From contig ML058493.1 in the NCBI GenBank assembly GCA_003013855.2, forward strand, positions 310,001 through 374,000: a stretch of 64,000 bases of DNA. The letters run 5' to 3'. Below the pieces are notes generated by a model. It was given only the letters and a program-made list of their open reading frames with translations. It ran no database searches and had not been told where the DNA came from. This stretch comes from Liriodendron chinense. Taxonomy: Eukaryota > Streptophyta > Magnoliopsida > Magnoliales > Magnoliaceae. Numbering within the stretch: position 1 is the stretch's first letter; every line of letters starts with the position of its first letter. A program made the position numbers and the translations under genes. Of the stretch, positions 32,522 through 45,077 are shown piece by piece.

Positions 32522-32741
32522 GCCAAGGGGCAAATCCTACCCATCTCAGCATCAATCAACCAGGGGCACAGCCTGCCGATCTCAGTAATAGTCAGTCAGG
32601 GGCACAGCTTGCCCACTCCAGCTTACCAGGGGCAAAGCCTGCCCGTTTCTCCAGCAAACAACCAAGGGCACAACTTGCCCACCGCACCTGTCTATTCGGC
32701 TTCTACTTCAGCCATCAGTCCTCCAAGAAGAAGACCTTTCC

Positions 32742-33347
32742 TTGGACAGCATGCCACATGCCCTAGCAGAATTGGGGCCCAGCTTCAATTATGTGGCCAC
32801 TATCGAGGAGGTCGAAGGGGAGATTGATGTCCAGGTTCTGATCGATCCAAAAATATCAATCATCACTCTTCAGGTCTTGGACATCTTAGCTTCATTCCAT
32901 CTCCTTTCCGATCGGACCTGGTTTCACAGAATTAATGCCATCTCTTCAAATCTTCACCAAAGGGTCAAGCACATCTTCGGAGATAGGGCGATCACCATCA
33001 TTACCAATCCCGGACAATTTTCCATGGTAGAAGCATCCAACCTCCGAGAGCCTACCATCCCAGCCATGGACATACAACGCTCTAATGGGGAGGTCTCATA
33101 CCATCACAATGTAAATTACTTCCCTCGCGCATGTCCCATCGAATCGAACTACGTCTTCCTTCTTGTTGAGCGTCAAACCTTCTACTATCAGCTCGAATAT
33201 CAAGACTCGACCCGAATCATGGGAGTTCAAGAGAATGTGGATAGAGAAAGACTGCGATATCGGCCTACTCGGATTAGGCACAGAAGTATCAGAAGAAGAC
33301 AGGGTCATCAAGAAGAAGGGAACCTTTGCATTGTCACACCAATCTAG
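32742..33347 (+). pseudogene. Protease-region fragment of the Tat-like polyprotein
   Basis: The 201-codon frame contains DILASFHLLSDRTWFHRINA, then SSNLHQRVKHIFGDRAITII. This resembles the segment between the retroviral-type aspartic protease and the reverse transcriptase in Tat-lineage elements. The protease active-site triad itself is not obvious. The following frame (33,417-33,656) is acidic and unplaced. Confidence 0.55.
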
Positions 33348-33656
33348 TTTATCAATGCAGGGATTATCTATCTTGATGATGGGCTGGATTCCACCTTCGA
33401 TGATCAAGCGATCAGATTGAGTCTGATAGAGTCGCTTAAAAAAGACTCAAGCAAGGGGCAGGAATTTCCCCCGATCGATTGGACTGCCGTTCTGGTCCCA
33501 CCTCAGCCGGAGGAACCTGAAGAGATGCAATTCATCGGGGACGAACCAGGAGAAATCGCATCCGACACCGACTCGGAGCCCAATTCCAGATCTATCATGA
33601 TGTTTGGGTGCAACAATGAGGTTTGGCCTACTGATCCTTTTAGCCCTGCCTCTTGA

Positions 33657-35010
33657 GGGGAAGGAGTGCAGGGCAGAAACAGGTTTGTAGTCCCCATGAC
33701 GGCACAATAAAAGCCGACAGTGCTTGGCTCCCCGAGCCGAATCAGGTAACACCTGGTTCACATCGCCGTCTTGCTCGGGTCCTTTATAAAAAAAAATTCA
33801 AAAAAAAATCAGAAGATTCAAAAACCCAAAACACCAAATATTTAAAAAAAAATTCAAAATTTTAGAAAGTCCAAAAAGTTAAAAAAAAATCCAGATATTT
33901 ACAAAATTCCAAAAAAACTAGAAAATCTTTAAAAGCAAAAAAAAAAAAATCTTTTTCAATAGAAGTGTCAAGTCTATCTGTCGAAGCACTTGAGTATGAA
34001 GTTGACTCATAAGATTTCAATCTAGAGTTGGACTTCAAACTCAAGGGTCTAGACAAAGCCAAATGATGTGGAAAATGATGAGCTGACTCCCAAACTAAGA
34101 GGGTCTCCTCGAAAGTTCGAACCAAAAGCCAATGTCAACTAAAAAAAAAGTTTCAAAATTATAAACCTAGGATCTCTTGAGACCCATAAGGAAGTGTGCA
34201 TTGAGATTTCTTATCCCCGAAAAATAAGCAGAAAATGATCGAATTTTTGAAGTCATGACTTCCCAATCTTGCGCCCTATGAAGACTTATCAATCAAAAAC
34301 TCATCAAGCCTATCAAGAAGATGCTGCCAAGACTATGCTTGCATTCCATGCTGGAGTGTGCAACTTGACGAATGATCGAAGAAACCTCACGGCTTGATGA
34401 AGACAGATTGTTGCCAACATGTCAGAAAGCACTTCAAGTGCAAGTGTCAGCAACATGCACATCGGATCCATGTGTGTGCTTCGAAATTCTATAACTTGAT
34501 AATGCTCCAGCTATTCCCTGTATAAGGTATCTACATCAACAGAAAGATCTACTCGGCATCATCTAGTGGTCATACGCATATACTTGTGGCAATTGATTAC
34601 TTCACAAAAAGGAAGGAGGTAACATTCTGATCTCGCGCAATAATTCTCATGAAGAATGACATCATCAATTGTTAAGGGTTCCCACATGCTATCAACATTG
34701 GCAATGGGACGTCCTCCGAAATCTAAGGATGGAGGAGTTCCTCAAGAAGCTTAAAATCAGAAGACAGACCTACGAGTTCGAGTCAAAATCATGTCACCAT
34801 GAGTGCTGATGAAGAATGAAGTCAAAGAAAGAAAAGTCATATCGGGTTTACGACAAGCACTACCGCATCTATCAGACTCAAGGGGCAAGCCCCGAGAATC
34901 AGAGAAGTTCTTCTGAGAGGCACCGTTCTACTCACCAACCGAGGGGTAAGGATCTTTCAGAGCCAATCAACGCCGACAACGTGAGAATCTCTCACAGGTA
35001 AGCCAATCCA
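33657..35010 (+). pseudogene. Degraded pol remnant (integrase pieces)
   Basis: After an A-rich stretch (33,785-33,955), the + strand near 34,560-34,620 reads GHTHILVAIDYFTKRKE, resembling the integrase catalytic core of Ty3/gypsy elements. The 61-codon frame at 34,816-35,001, ending GKDLSEPINADNVRISHR, resembles the far C-terminus of such polyproteins. Everything that should lie between protease and integrase (reverse transcriptase and RNase H) is missing. This explains why I class the element as non-autonomous. Confidence 0.5.
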
Positions 35011-35192
35011 ACCTTATCAAGAGTTACATTAGTAGAGCTGAAGTCAAGAGGTCAAGGTTTAGACCGTTGAGAATCCCTTCCCGTCCAACAATAAGTGTTC
35101 CAAATAAAGGGTTCAAAAGCCAAAGAAAAAAAAAGGAAGAAAAAAAAGAATGTTGCAAAAAAAGGGGGGTTAAAAAAAAGGGGCACACAACA

Positions 35193-35240
35193 AAAAGAAG
35201 AAGAAGAAGAAGAAGAAGAAGAAGAAGAAGAAGAAGAAAA
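35193..35240 (+). repeat. (AAG)n microsatellite
   Basis: About 15 AAG triplets are followed by a short (GA)n and poly-A. The lysine/glutamate-rich and serine/leucine-rich open frames here on both strands are artefacts of this repeat. Confidence 0.9.
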
Positions 35241-35454
35241 CAGAGAGAGAGAGAGAGAAAAAAAAAAATCGGCCCAAAAAAAAAAAACACATCTATCCAT
35301 CCATCCACCTCAGAAGGGTCTGTAGCTAAGGCCGACAGCTCTGCCATTGTAACTTAAGATAAGGGCCAAAAGGTTACCATCGGCCGGCAACGATGGATTC
35401 CTGACCTCTGGTCATCGAGGTTATCCAAAAAAAAAAAAAGAGATGTGTGCTTAA

Positions 35455-35700
35455 ACAAAGAGGGCGGAGTGAAAACCCGAAAGAGCACTTCGAGTAAAAA
35501 TAGTGGGCAAACAGCGGACTTAGTGAAAAACCCGAAAGGGCGCTGAGGGTAAAAACAGCATAGCTGCCAAGGGGCAGGCAAAATCAAATACCCGGGATGT
35601 GGTGAAAACCTAAAAGGGCGCCACGGGCAAAAATGACGGGTAAGCTGGACGTAGCGAAAACCCGAAAGGGCGTTATGGGTAATAATGGCTAAGAAAAGAA
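35455..35700 (+). repeat. Tandem repeat, ~60-bp units
   Basis: Four degenerate units contain AAAACCCGAAAGGGCG followed by GGGTAAAAAT. Such arrays are common just downstream of pol in Tat-type elements. Confidence 0.75.
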
Positions 35701-36059
35701 AAGAAAAAAAGCAGGTACATGAGAGATCCAAACGACATGAAGATTCAATGGAAGCAAGGATGGTGGCTATGAGTCGAGAATTCTTTCAAGATCTGCCCAA
35801 ATTCTAGGGGCAGGATATCATTGTGCACTATCTTAAGGGGACCAGGACCCTTGGTGAATAATTAAGAAAATCGAGTATGACATCAGGCTGAGTGAAATAT
35901 TCTGATTCCTACATCCAAAAGCACAAATCCGAATCACGCATAGACAGACAAGCACTTGGCACAAATTTCAATTTCATGCATGATTTGCATACATATATTT
36001 AAAAAAAAAACAAAATCATTTTTCCTTATTCATATATATGCAAAAAAAAAAAAAAAAAT

Positions 36060-36842
36060 CTTACAGGGCTTTCAAAATAAACGTCCTCCAGTCAACTAAT
36101 GGGGTACTTTCTGTGAGTGATTTCTCTCGATCATTCCTCCCAGAAGGTAAGTATCTCTCTTCCTGCTTTAATGCTTCAATCCTTTTGCTAAAGTGTTTTC
36201 TCTCCTCATAGGTACCAGAAGACAATCTAAGACCAGCCCATCTATGTCCATCATAGCCCCATCACCACCATCAATCACATCATCCATATGGCCCCCACTC
36301 AAGGGATGCATGGCCTCACCTATGTCCCATCTCTTCATCCCATCCATACCATCCATTTCTCCCATAATCAATGGCCCATTCAAATCTGAAATTTCAGCAT
36401 GGCTGCCATTAATGGGGCCACATTCAAAGCTCCACCAACCACCATCCTTAAACCCCCATTGTTACCCACATTCAAAGCTCCATCTCTATCATCAATTAAA
36501 AGCATCTCACCATTATTAAAGCCCTCACCAATTGCTAAAGTGTGGGACCCACCAACCTCTCCCACAATGGCTTCTAAGCCATCATCAATGGCTGCCCAAG
36601 AAAGGACCAAGTAAGAAAAAGACAAAAAGGGAAAGAAAGAGGAGACAAAAGGGAGATTCATGGCTGCAATCGAACCTGAGAGTATAGAGAATGTGGGGAC
36701 AGGGACAGTGGACTGTGAAAATGTCCGAGCACGAGCCAGCCCAAACCACATAAGAGGCGAGTCTTGGGTGGCCCGCTGTGGGCCGCCCATACGGACGATC
36801 TCCCTCTCTCTCCGCGGGATTAGCTCCATGGTTGTTGGTAGG
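36060..36842 (+). other. Spacer of the Tat-like element, no gene
   Basis: Open frames on both strands (for example 36,193-36,519 on + and 36,380-36,829 on -) overlap each other and consist of low-complexity CCATC/CACCA sequence. I see no domain, so I treat them as by-products. Confidence 0.45.
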
Positions 36843-36847
36843 TGATA

Positions 36848-39438
36848 TGATAAGTACCTAATATTGTATAATTAACCCTAGTTGTTAAGAGCAATATCAT
36901 TATTTTTCTAGTTAATTATCTCTCATTAGGTTAATTTTCTGTCTTCAGGTGTTCAGGAGAGGTTGGACAAGATCCAAGCCAATTAAGGCGCTTTAACATC
37001 CAAAAGAAATTAAGATCGAAGGTGATTAGGAGAGGTTATGGATGATCTAACCTAATCTGGACGTTTTAAGGCCTAAAAGTGATCAAGATAAAGTGTGTGG
37101 CAATCTTGAAGGAAACTGAACCGAAAAGGTCAAAGGATGGATCACATGCTACGGTGGACCGCATCACAACCGCTCATTGGAAATTCAGGTTGTGCCTGTT
37201 TGTATGATCGTGATCAAGCAAGCATGCAAGCTTAAAGATCAAGATTGGATGTCCACATGTGGGACCATCCATACATCAAGTGACAAGTGGAGGACGTCTC
37301 AACCATCGATTAGCTGGTCAGCATGATGGAGATCTAATTCCACCAGCTGCCCAAACTTCAATCCACGCCATTACATTCAGCAAGGCGGGCCACAATTTCA
37401 TGAGCATCAAATCAATGGGTTAATCATTCAACAACTGGTGGACCTGATTCGCCGTTCATCCATCTTGCCAACCTCTTCCATCCACTCCATCATCACAGTC
37501 CAACTGATCAAAGGAGATCATCTTCCACCGACCATTTCAGCCACACATGCAGATCAGCAAGTAGCCCATCATCATCCATCCATCCAACAGTTGGAGGAAC
37601 CACTCAAAGACCGTAGTGTGGACCCCAACTGATCATCTACCATCAGCCGTCCACCCATCTCCACCAACGAGCATATCCATGATCTCCACCGTCCAACAAA
37701 GATGGACGTCTTCCAGCTCACATCCACCATCCAACAAAGATGGACATCTTCCAGCTCACATCCACCGTCCACCTACTACAGCATCGCTGCATCTTAGCCG
37801 TCTAAGGCCATCACACATGCTGACCTCCAGCGTCGGTAGTCGTCCATCCATGTGTGACCAGCTTAAAGACATTAACACCACTCACCATCACAGCCATGAA
37901 GATCACATTGTCCACCCATTCAAAGTGGCCTGATCAATTCCATCCACCACGTCCAGCAATGGACATCTAAATGCCCAGCCATCCATCAAAAGGTCATCAC
38001 CTCCATCCACGATCATTCATCACAGCAGCTGGAGTCATCCAACCGTCCACTTCAATTCCAACCAGCAGGTGGACGTCATCACCAGTGAACCATCAACGTG
38101 GACCCCAGGATCAGTCAACATCCAGCCGTCCAAACATCACCTGGTGGGGACCACAACGTTCAACACACGTGCAGCAAATAGATCTCAATTCTCCACCGTC
38201 ATTCATCCATCATCACCGTCCAAACAGCCCCATCATTAACGTCTCCAGCAGCTACAGCCATGCAGTGGCCAACACTTTTTAACTGGACATCCAATCAACG
38301 TCCAAGCGTCACACGTGCTGAAAATCAACGTCCAACTTCACACGTGCAGCACATCGTCCCATCCCATCCATCCCTCAAATCCCATTCTCTACAACTCCTC
38401 TCTTCTCTTCTTTAGTTTTCTTTCTTTCTTTTGTAGTGTAGAGTAGTGTAGAATTTTCTTTCTTAGTGAGTTTTAGTCTTCCATTGTAGCATGGTTGGCT
38501 AAACCTCTAGCTAAGGCTAGGGGTGAAGCCTTTGAAGAAATTTGCAAGCTTTGGTTCTTTTGGTTCAACATTGTGTGGTGTAAATGTTGGAGTTCTCTTT
38601 GGTTGATTGGTTCGGTTATCCACCTCGGCAGACGCTATTGTTGTGCAAGCCCCTTGATCCATCGTCGACTCCGGGCACGTTGGATGCTTGGGATCCCTTG
38701 CACACTAATTAGCTAGTTCATGATCGATAAAGTCCCTTGATCCATCGTCGACTCCGGGCACATTGGATGCTTTGAATTCCCTACGGTCATCGAGCTAGTG
38801 CAGGTAAAGTCATCGATCTGTAAAATCCCTTGATCCATTGTAGACTCCGGGCACATTGGATGCTTTGGATTCCCTGCGATCGATAGACGAGATCTTAACG
38901 GTTGGATCGGTCAGTCAAAGCCTCCTATCTTGTAAGTATGCATTTGATCGTATGAATTATGATCTTATCGGTTGACTTGTTGGAAAAGTTGTTGATCTAT
39001 ACAATTTCATGATCCATTGTCGACTCCGGGCACAGTGGATGCTTGGAATTCCCTGCGATCAACTAACGAGTACTTCATGGTCAAATCAATCGGTTTACAT
39101 CACCATCTTTTATGAAATATGCAAATGGTTTAACTGTTTCATCTTCCGATTGGAATGAATATTTATTCAATTCCAGTTGAGTTATAGTTGGACCAATAAA
39201 TCAAATCTTGTGAATGAATCAAAGGTGGATCCCTGATGCTTTAGCCCCTTTTCTATTTTTGTCTTTCACCACACACAACTTGCTCCACTCTCGTGGATAA
39301 TTCAGATTTTATCTCTCCCACCTAAACTAATTCCTCTGAGTGTTCTTAACCCCAATCCCTATGGATCGACCTCGGTCTTACCGAGTATTTTACTACTTTG
39401 CTACCTGCACTTGGGTGTGCAATCTTCGGGTTGTAGCA
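36848..39438 (+). mobile_element. Solo LTR L2 (2,591 bp) inside the Tat-like element
   Basis: It starts TGATAAGTACCTAATATTG and ends TTGTAGCA, the same ends as L1 but in the opposite orientation. The flanks TGATA (36,843-36,847) and TGAGA (39,439-39,443) are a 5-bp duplication with one mismatch. Relative to L1 it lacks several hundred bases just before the CCCATTCTCTACAACTCCTC block, the part that carries the TATA box in L1. The four-unit array at about 38,675-39,060 is kept. Confidence 0.87.
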
Positions 39439-39989
39439 TGAGACTGACAGTCCACGTCAGCAGATAACACCCTGAGAGCCACCCAAGGCTCTAATCCACT
39501 CCAGATTTCATTTGAGGTTGATTTGAATCATCTGGAAGGTACCTCACCTGTCCAATCATGAAGTACTGTGGCCAGCATGGGTTTGATCAAGTCAAAGAGA
39601 AGAGAAATTTATCAAGAGTGGCCCACAAGCGATCTGAGCCATTCAAGGGCTAGATCATCATGATCCAAACCATGAAAAGGCTCGCATGGCTAATCAAGTA
39701 GCAACATCAAGGGTTCGATTGTTAAGAAAGGAGGCCAGAGTCCAAAATCTGATCATCAAGTGGGCCCACATGGTTGAAAAGAGCAATCTGAGCTGTTCAA
39801 GTCATCATCTACACCATGGAAAGCCTTCTTAGCCCCACGAAACATCAAGGATAGGTGCTCCAAAGTAAAGCTGAAGTCTGGAAAGGGCCCACAGGACCAA
39901 TTCAAGCAATTCGGACCACTTAAATCATAATCAGCCCCGTCAGAAGTCAAACAAAGCAAAGTAAGTATGCCCAACCATAGAGTTTGTGG

Positions 39990-40790
39990 TCCGAAGACCT
40001 TAAACTACGTCGGGATCAAGATCCCGAGGGATTTTTAATAAAAAATGGGCATCGATCTCGACTATCAAAATCAGAATCGATGACTCAGAACATTTTTCAA
40101 AAATCACAAAAAAATATATTACCAGTCTCGCTCTTAAATTGGGTCCGAAGACCTTAAACTACGTCGGGATCGACATCCCGAGAGATTTTTAATAAAAACC
40201 GATATCGGTCTTGTTTGCTCACATCAAGATCAGACGACTCCGGACATTTTCCAAAAATAAAAAAATGTGTTGCCCTATTCTGTTCAAAGTTTTGTTCCGA
40301 AGACCTTAAACTACGTCGGGAACAAAATCCCAAGAGACTGCCAATAAAAACCAGTGTTAATTTTGATCGCTCAAATTGAGATTTAACATCCTGGAACATT
40401 TCAAAAAATCACAAAAAGAATGTATTTTCAGCATGTACATATTTTGGTTCGAAGACCTTAAACTACACTGGGATTAATTTCTCGGGGGACCTTTTCCTGC
40501 TTTCAACTAAAAACCGGCATCGGCCTCAACCGCTGGGATCAAGGTTCGATAATTCAGATCATTTTAAAAAAATACCAAAAAGATTTCAAGCTTTCCATAA
40601 AAACTAGCATCAATCTCGATTACCCGAGTTGAAGTTTGAAACTTTTACAAAAAAAATAAATAAATAAAATAATAAAAAAAAGAAAATTTCACCATCAATT
40701 TCAACTGCACAAATTCATCCCCAGCGGTCCGAAGACCTAAACCTACACTGGGATTAACTTCTCGGGGGCTTTCTTTCCCAACCTGTTCCG
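39990..40790 (+). repeat. Tandem repeat, ~150-bp units, in the Tat-like 3' region
   Basis: Five units start at about 39,990, 40,143, 40,297, 40,446 and 40,728. Each opens with TCCGAAGACCTTAAACTACG or a close variant, then CGGGAT and a CCCGAG or CTCGGG box. Later parts contain AATAAAAACC and CATCG. The last unit is farther away, with decayed sequence between. Confidence 0.85.
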
Positions 40791-40854
40791 GACATGGCTG
40801 ACAGTTGATCGTACGGGTGTCCAGAATCTTTTAAACAAGTAAAGGCTGAGGCGG

Positions 40855-42430
40855 GCAGAACCCTGCAATCCTGTTCGTGTTAAACGCACCTTGATAACCC
40901 TGCAATCCTGTTCGTGTTAAACGCACCTTGATAGACAACCTTGATTTGAAAGTCGCTGTTGAATCTGATGGATGTTCCCTATTCCTAGAACTCATGAAGG
41001 GGATTAAGGCTGTTGGGAGGTGGAGCGCACCCTCACGGAATTGTGAGCAACGTAAGGCCTCAAACTGGATTGACAAACGAAAATGTGAGGATGCGGCTCA
41101 TTTTGTGGCCGAAGGAGTCCGTCGGACAATACGTGGTCTATGTGCATTGCACATGAGAAACAGGCAACTTTGTGGGTGTGTTGACTGAAAACCCTCAAAA
41201 TTCCCTCATCTGAAGATGTAAAACTACGACACTTAACTGTGTGAGACTCGTCTTGCTCACTGACGTAAAATGGATCGGGTGCCTTACCAGCAGTAAAAGC
41301 TGGAAGTGGATGAAAATTCCACACATTTCCTTGCATTTCAGAAAAATCACAAAATACCAAAACATTGCAAAATCACCTTTCCAAAATCACAAAAAATATT
41401 TCCGTTGCTTTCAAATCAAATATTTGCAAAATCACAAAAAATATTTCCCTTGCTTTCAAGCCAAATATTTTTAAAACGAAAAAAAAAAATATTTCCTTTG
41501 TTTTCAATAACCGATCTCTATCCTGACCACTCAGGTAAAGATTCGGACCAAATATTTACAAAAATCATAAAAATTGTCACTATCCCCAGCACTACACTTC
41601 AGGAGTCTCGAACTCCGCTCACTTCACAATTTGGGATGACGGATCCAATCGCCCGCAAATTGGAATCTTAACCAAAACTGGCGACCAAGCACCGTCTCAA
41701 TCGCATTTATGCCTAGAAGAACATCTTGAAATTGGATAACATCCTCGTACATTCTCATTAGCAAAGAAACAGCATCTTGGGACGATGGACCTGATCGACT
41801 ACTGGGTCAGGATCTTGACCAACCCGCTGACCTAAACACCCGTATAAAAAAGAAAAACCCCAGGGAAGCACAACCCTGCAAGCAATAAGTTCAAAATTCT
41901 CTGCATCTCCAGCAAAAGCAAAATCATCAAACTGAAAGAGAATGAGCCAAGCCATGCATCCATCATCAAATATGCATCTCCATGCATCAGCATCCATCGC
42001 ATCAATCATCATGTTTACCTGCTTTCAAAATAAAAGTCGGTTAACTAAAGACCCCACAAGCATCCCTAGTGGAGGCATGTGCAGACCAGATTTCCATTTC
42101 AAAAAAGAATATTCCTATTTACAAATAAAAACCCCATGGAGTATCACTCCCCAGAGTGGGTATCTTTTTAAAAATCCAAAAAATATTTTCCCAGTAGAGT
42201 GTTCTGCCTCCAAAACACCAGGAGATCTTCCATATCTCTCAGTAGGAGCCGACGCAAAAATCCAATAAGATCCGATGTCTCGCGATTTCCCTAGAGACCA
42301 TCAGATCCAATGCACTCAAAGTACGGTCGAACTGAACTCCAGTGTCAGTGCGGTCGTACCACATGCCAAGATACGAAAAGATGAAAGTCAAAAGGCTCGG
42401 TCAAAGAAACCATTTGAACAGGTGGAAACG
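40855..42430 (+). other. Non-coding 3' region of the Tat-like element with short repeats
   Basis: A 38-bp direct duplication containing CCCTGCAATCCTGTTCGTG lies at about 40,860-40,934. Phrases like AAAATCACAAAAAATATTTCC repeat at 41,385-41,475. No gene is supported. Confidence 0.6.
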
Positions 42431-43330
42431 ATGAATTGTAACCCAAGTATCAAAATCAACAGATTAGGTGGAAAGAGTTCACCCACACATACCTAGGCGT
42501 GGATGCCTGAAGTACCTTGACTGAGTCCAAGTCGGCGTAGTAGAATCCCGTAAGACTACATGACGCAGGGCATCTAACCACTTTGACAATCAAGTGAAAT
42601 AAGTACTCCTGGAGTGATCCGGAAAAATATCAAACATCACAATCAATCTCAGGGTCAGCAACCTCATAAGACTACGACGCAGAGGCTCTGCTATACCTTT
42701 CTGATGTTAGTACCGATCGGGAATGGAAGGGTTGCGATTGGGTACCCAGGTTGCAGCAAACTACAGGGACAATCGCAACGTTTTCTCCAAACTCCCGCGA
42801 TATGTGCGAGTTATCAATTTCTAAACAATCAACTGACTCAGATACAAAGGACAACAAAGATTCCAGACCACAATCTAGGAAGGAATGAATTGCAAACCCA
42901 GCATCAAAACCAATAGATCGGGTGGAAAAAGTCCACCCGCACATACTTAGGCGTGGATGCCGAAGTACCTTGATTGAGTCCAAGTCGGCGTAGTAGAATC
43001 CCGTAAGACTACATGACGTAGGGCATCTAACCACTTTGACAGTCAAGCGAAACAAGTACTCCTGGAGTGATCTGGGAAAACATCGAACATACAATCAATC
43101 ATAGGGTCAGTAACCTCATAAGACTACGACGTAGAGGCTCTGCTGTACCTTTCCGATGTTAGTACCGATCGGGAATGGAAGGGTTGCGATTGGGTACCTA
43201 GGTTGCAGCAAACTGCAGGGACATTCGCAACGTTTTCTCCAAACTCCCGCGGTATGTGCGAGTGATCGATTTTCAGACGATCAACTGGCACAGATGCAAA
43301 AGGCAAGCAAAGATTTCAGACCATGATCCA
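42431..43330 (+). repeat. Tandem duplication, ~455-bp unit, two copies
   Basis: Unit 1 (about 42,431-42,885) and unit 2 (about 42,886-43,330) share long blocks: GGTGGAAA(G/A)AGT(T/C)CACCC, then AAGTCGGCGTAGTAGAATCC, then GATGTTAGTACCGATCGGGA and AACGTTTTCTCCAAACTCCC. The short open frames on the - strand repeat accordingly and are not genes. The purine-rich AAAGAGGGGCAT just before the 3' LTR (about 43,396-43,407) is the likely polypurine tract. Confidence 0.87.
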
Positions 43331-43408
43331 TGAATGACCGGGTCAGAAGTAGGGTGTCCACTCGCTTTGGCATTCGGTTGCACGCAACCTCTGCCAAAGA
43401 GGGGCATC

Positions 43409-45048
43409 TGTAGACACCCCACCTTCGGCTACACTGTTGGTAGAGATTGCTGGATGAATGGAGGATCATACCCCCAAATTCCATGTCCAAACTCAGCCAA
43501 ACTCACCCTTGTAAGCCCCAATCCATATCCTAACTCAAGCTTGAACCCAGTCAACTCGCCCCTAAACATCAGCCTGAAAAACCCCCATAAGAAAAACTAG
43601 TAAAAAAATCCTAAAAAAGTCAAACTCACTGAGTCAACCCGCTGAGTCAAATCACCGAGTCAACCCGCTGAGTCAACCCGTCGAGTCAAATCACCGAGTC
43701 AACCCACTGTGTCAAATCACCGAGTCAACCCGCTGAGTCGACCCACCGAGTCAACTCACTGAGTCCCAAGCAGCAGCCCCGAGACATGACTGTACCACGC
43801 GCTGGAACCCGAGGAGCGTCCGTATAAGGGGCCGCCTAAAATTATTTACGGGTTCTGCCACTACCCTGCTACTATAAATACCCCCCTCCCCTTCTCATTT
43901 CAACAACCTAATCCAAGCCCTCCGAAGCCAGCCCGAGTGCAATCCGTCTCTCCACCCTTTAGCCCATTCCTCCACCAAGGAGAGCCCGAGTGAGGAGAGC
44001 CTAGCCCTGGTCCAGCCCAGCCTGACCACTGCTCCGAGTCTCCCAAGCCATCCAAGTCTTGATCCAGCCACCCGAAGCCAATCCTTGCGACACCTCCGTC
44101 CATCTAGCTACTCCTTTTCCAACGTCATCTCATTTGCATCTAGGCATAAGTGCAACATTCACTTTTCTTCCAACCTCCCTGTTTCACTACAAGCACTTTG
44201 ATTATTCAAGCACATGACATGCATCCCGCATAAAGCACCTGTCAGTTCGAGCGTATGCTCTGGGCTTGCTTGTTAATGGAAACCTGCCCATCAGAAACTC
44301 TTACTGTTCAGACCTGCATTCATACATTAGTCACTATAAGCACTTTGATTATTCAAGCACACGGCATGCATCTCGCATAAAGCACCTGTCAGTTCAAGCG
44401 TATGCTCTGGGCTTTCCTGTTAATGAAAACCTGCCCATCAGAAACTCTTACTGTTCAGATCTGCATTCATACATTAGTCACTACGAGCACTTTGATTATT
44501 CAAACACACAGCATGCATCTCGCATAAAGCACCTGTCAGTTCGAGCGTATGCTGTGGGCTTGCCTGTTAATGGAAACCTGCCCATCAGAAACTCCTACTG
44601 TTCAGACCTGCATTCATGCATCATGTCATCTATGAGAATGTACGAGGATTGAAATAGACTTTCAAGTATTAGTTTGATTCTGTGAAGTAAAGACCGTACT
44701 TCGGTACGGGCAGTGTGTGGGGTGCTTAACCTCTTCCCACCTTGTAACCGTGATCCCTTACCTCGAATCTCTGGTCGCAGATCAAAAGGAATCTTCGGAT
44801 CCCCTTCTCTAACATTTTTACGGGGTCTAGCCGACTGTAGATTCAAAGTAACTGGCTAGTGGCGACTCTGGTCTTATATAAACTCATCTAAACACATCCA
44901 GCTTAACACGACAACCAAACAAAGCCCTCGAGAACGAGGCAAGTCAGTGGCACAAACGGTGATTCGCGCGCACGCAACCTCTTCTTCTTTTTCCGAAAGG
45001 AAAGGGAGAACGACGTCGTGTGGGAGCGCGGAACGGCGAGGGCCCACA
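43409..45048 (+). repeat. 3' LTR of the Tat-like element
   Basis: This matches the 5' LTR end to end, including the GAGTCAACC words (43,625-43,765), the TATA box (about 43,873) and the ~147-bp tandem units (about 44,190-44,640). It is followed directly by the target duplication ACTCC. Confidence 0.88.
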
Positions 45049-45077
45049 ACTCCACTTACAAATACACAACTTGTACA

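Larger units (their letters stand above)
28881..45048 (+). mobile_element. Ty3/gypsy element, Tat-like, 16.2 kb, non-autonomous
   Basis: Two LTRs of about 1.65 kb (28,881-30,535 and 43,409-45,048) both start TGTAGACACCCCACC and end CCACA. ACTCC is duplicated at 28,876-28,880 and 45,049-45,053. The LTRs differ at only a few percent of positions by eye, so the insertion is fairly recent. Inside are a primer-binding site, a gag frame, a protease-region frame and degraded integrase pieces. No reverse transcriptase was found. Long non-coding tandem repeats occupy the 3' half, as in Tat/Ogre elements. A second solo LTR (36,848-39,438) is inserted in it. It cannot move without help. Confidence 0.88.
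25608..45077 (-). mobile_element. Decayed chromovirus-like Ty3/gypsy element, deeply nested
   Basis: Two related LTRs bracket a short internal region. The left LTR is 25,608-27,630, split by LINE-C, leaving about 360 bp. The right LTR is 28,601-45,077, split by the 16-kb Tat-like element, leaving about 300 bp. Both carry AACTCAAACAAATGCA, repeated AGCTTGGGGACTCACTCAC phrases and a TGTACA end. The right LTR begins TGATGTTG and is preceded on the - strand by the initiator-Met-type primer site TGGTATCAGAGC (28,586-28,597), which fixes the orientation. About 20 bp at the outer end of the left LTR is missing. The element lies between LINE-A pieces 2 and 3. Confidence 0.75.

Noticed and set aside
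35024..35357. Lysine/glutamate-rich and serine/phenylalanine-rich frames
   Set aside because: They are translations of an (AAG)n microsatellite and flanking poly-A on opposite strands.
38495..38716. A 73-codon frame conserved between the two solo LTRs (also 21,842-22,063 on the - strand)
   Set aside because: Conservation is explained by shared LTR ancestry; the frame spans the 50-bp repeat array and shows no domain.
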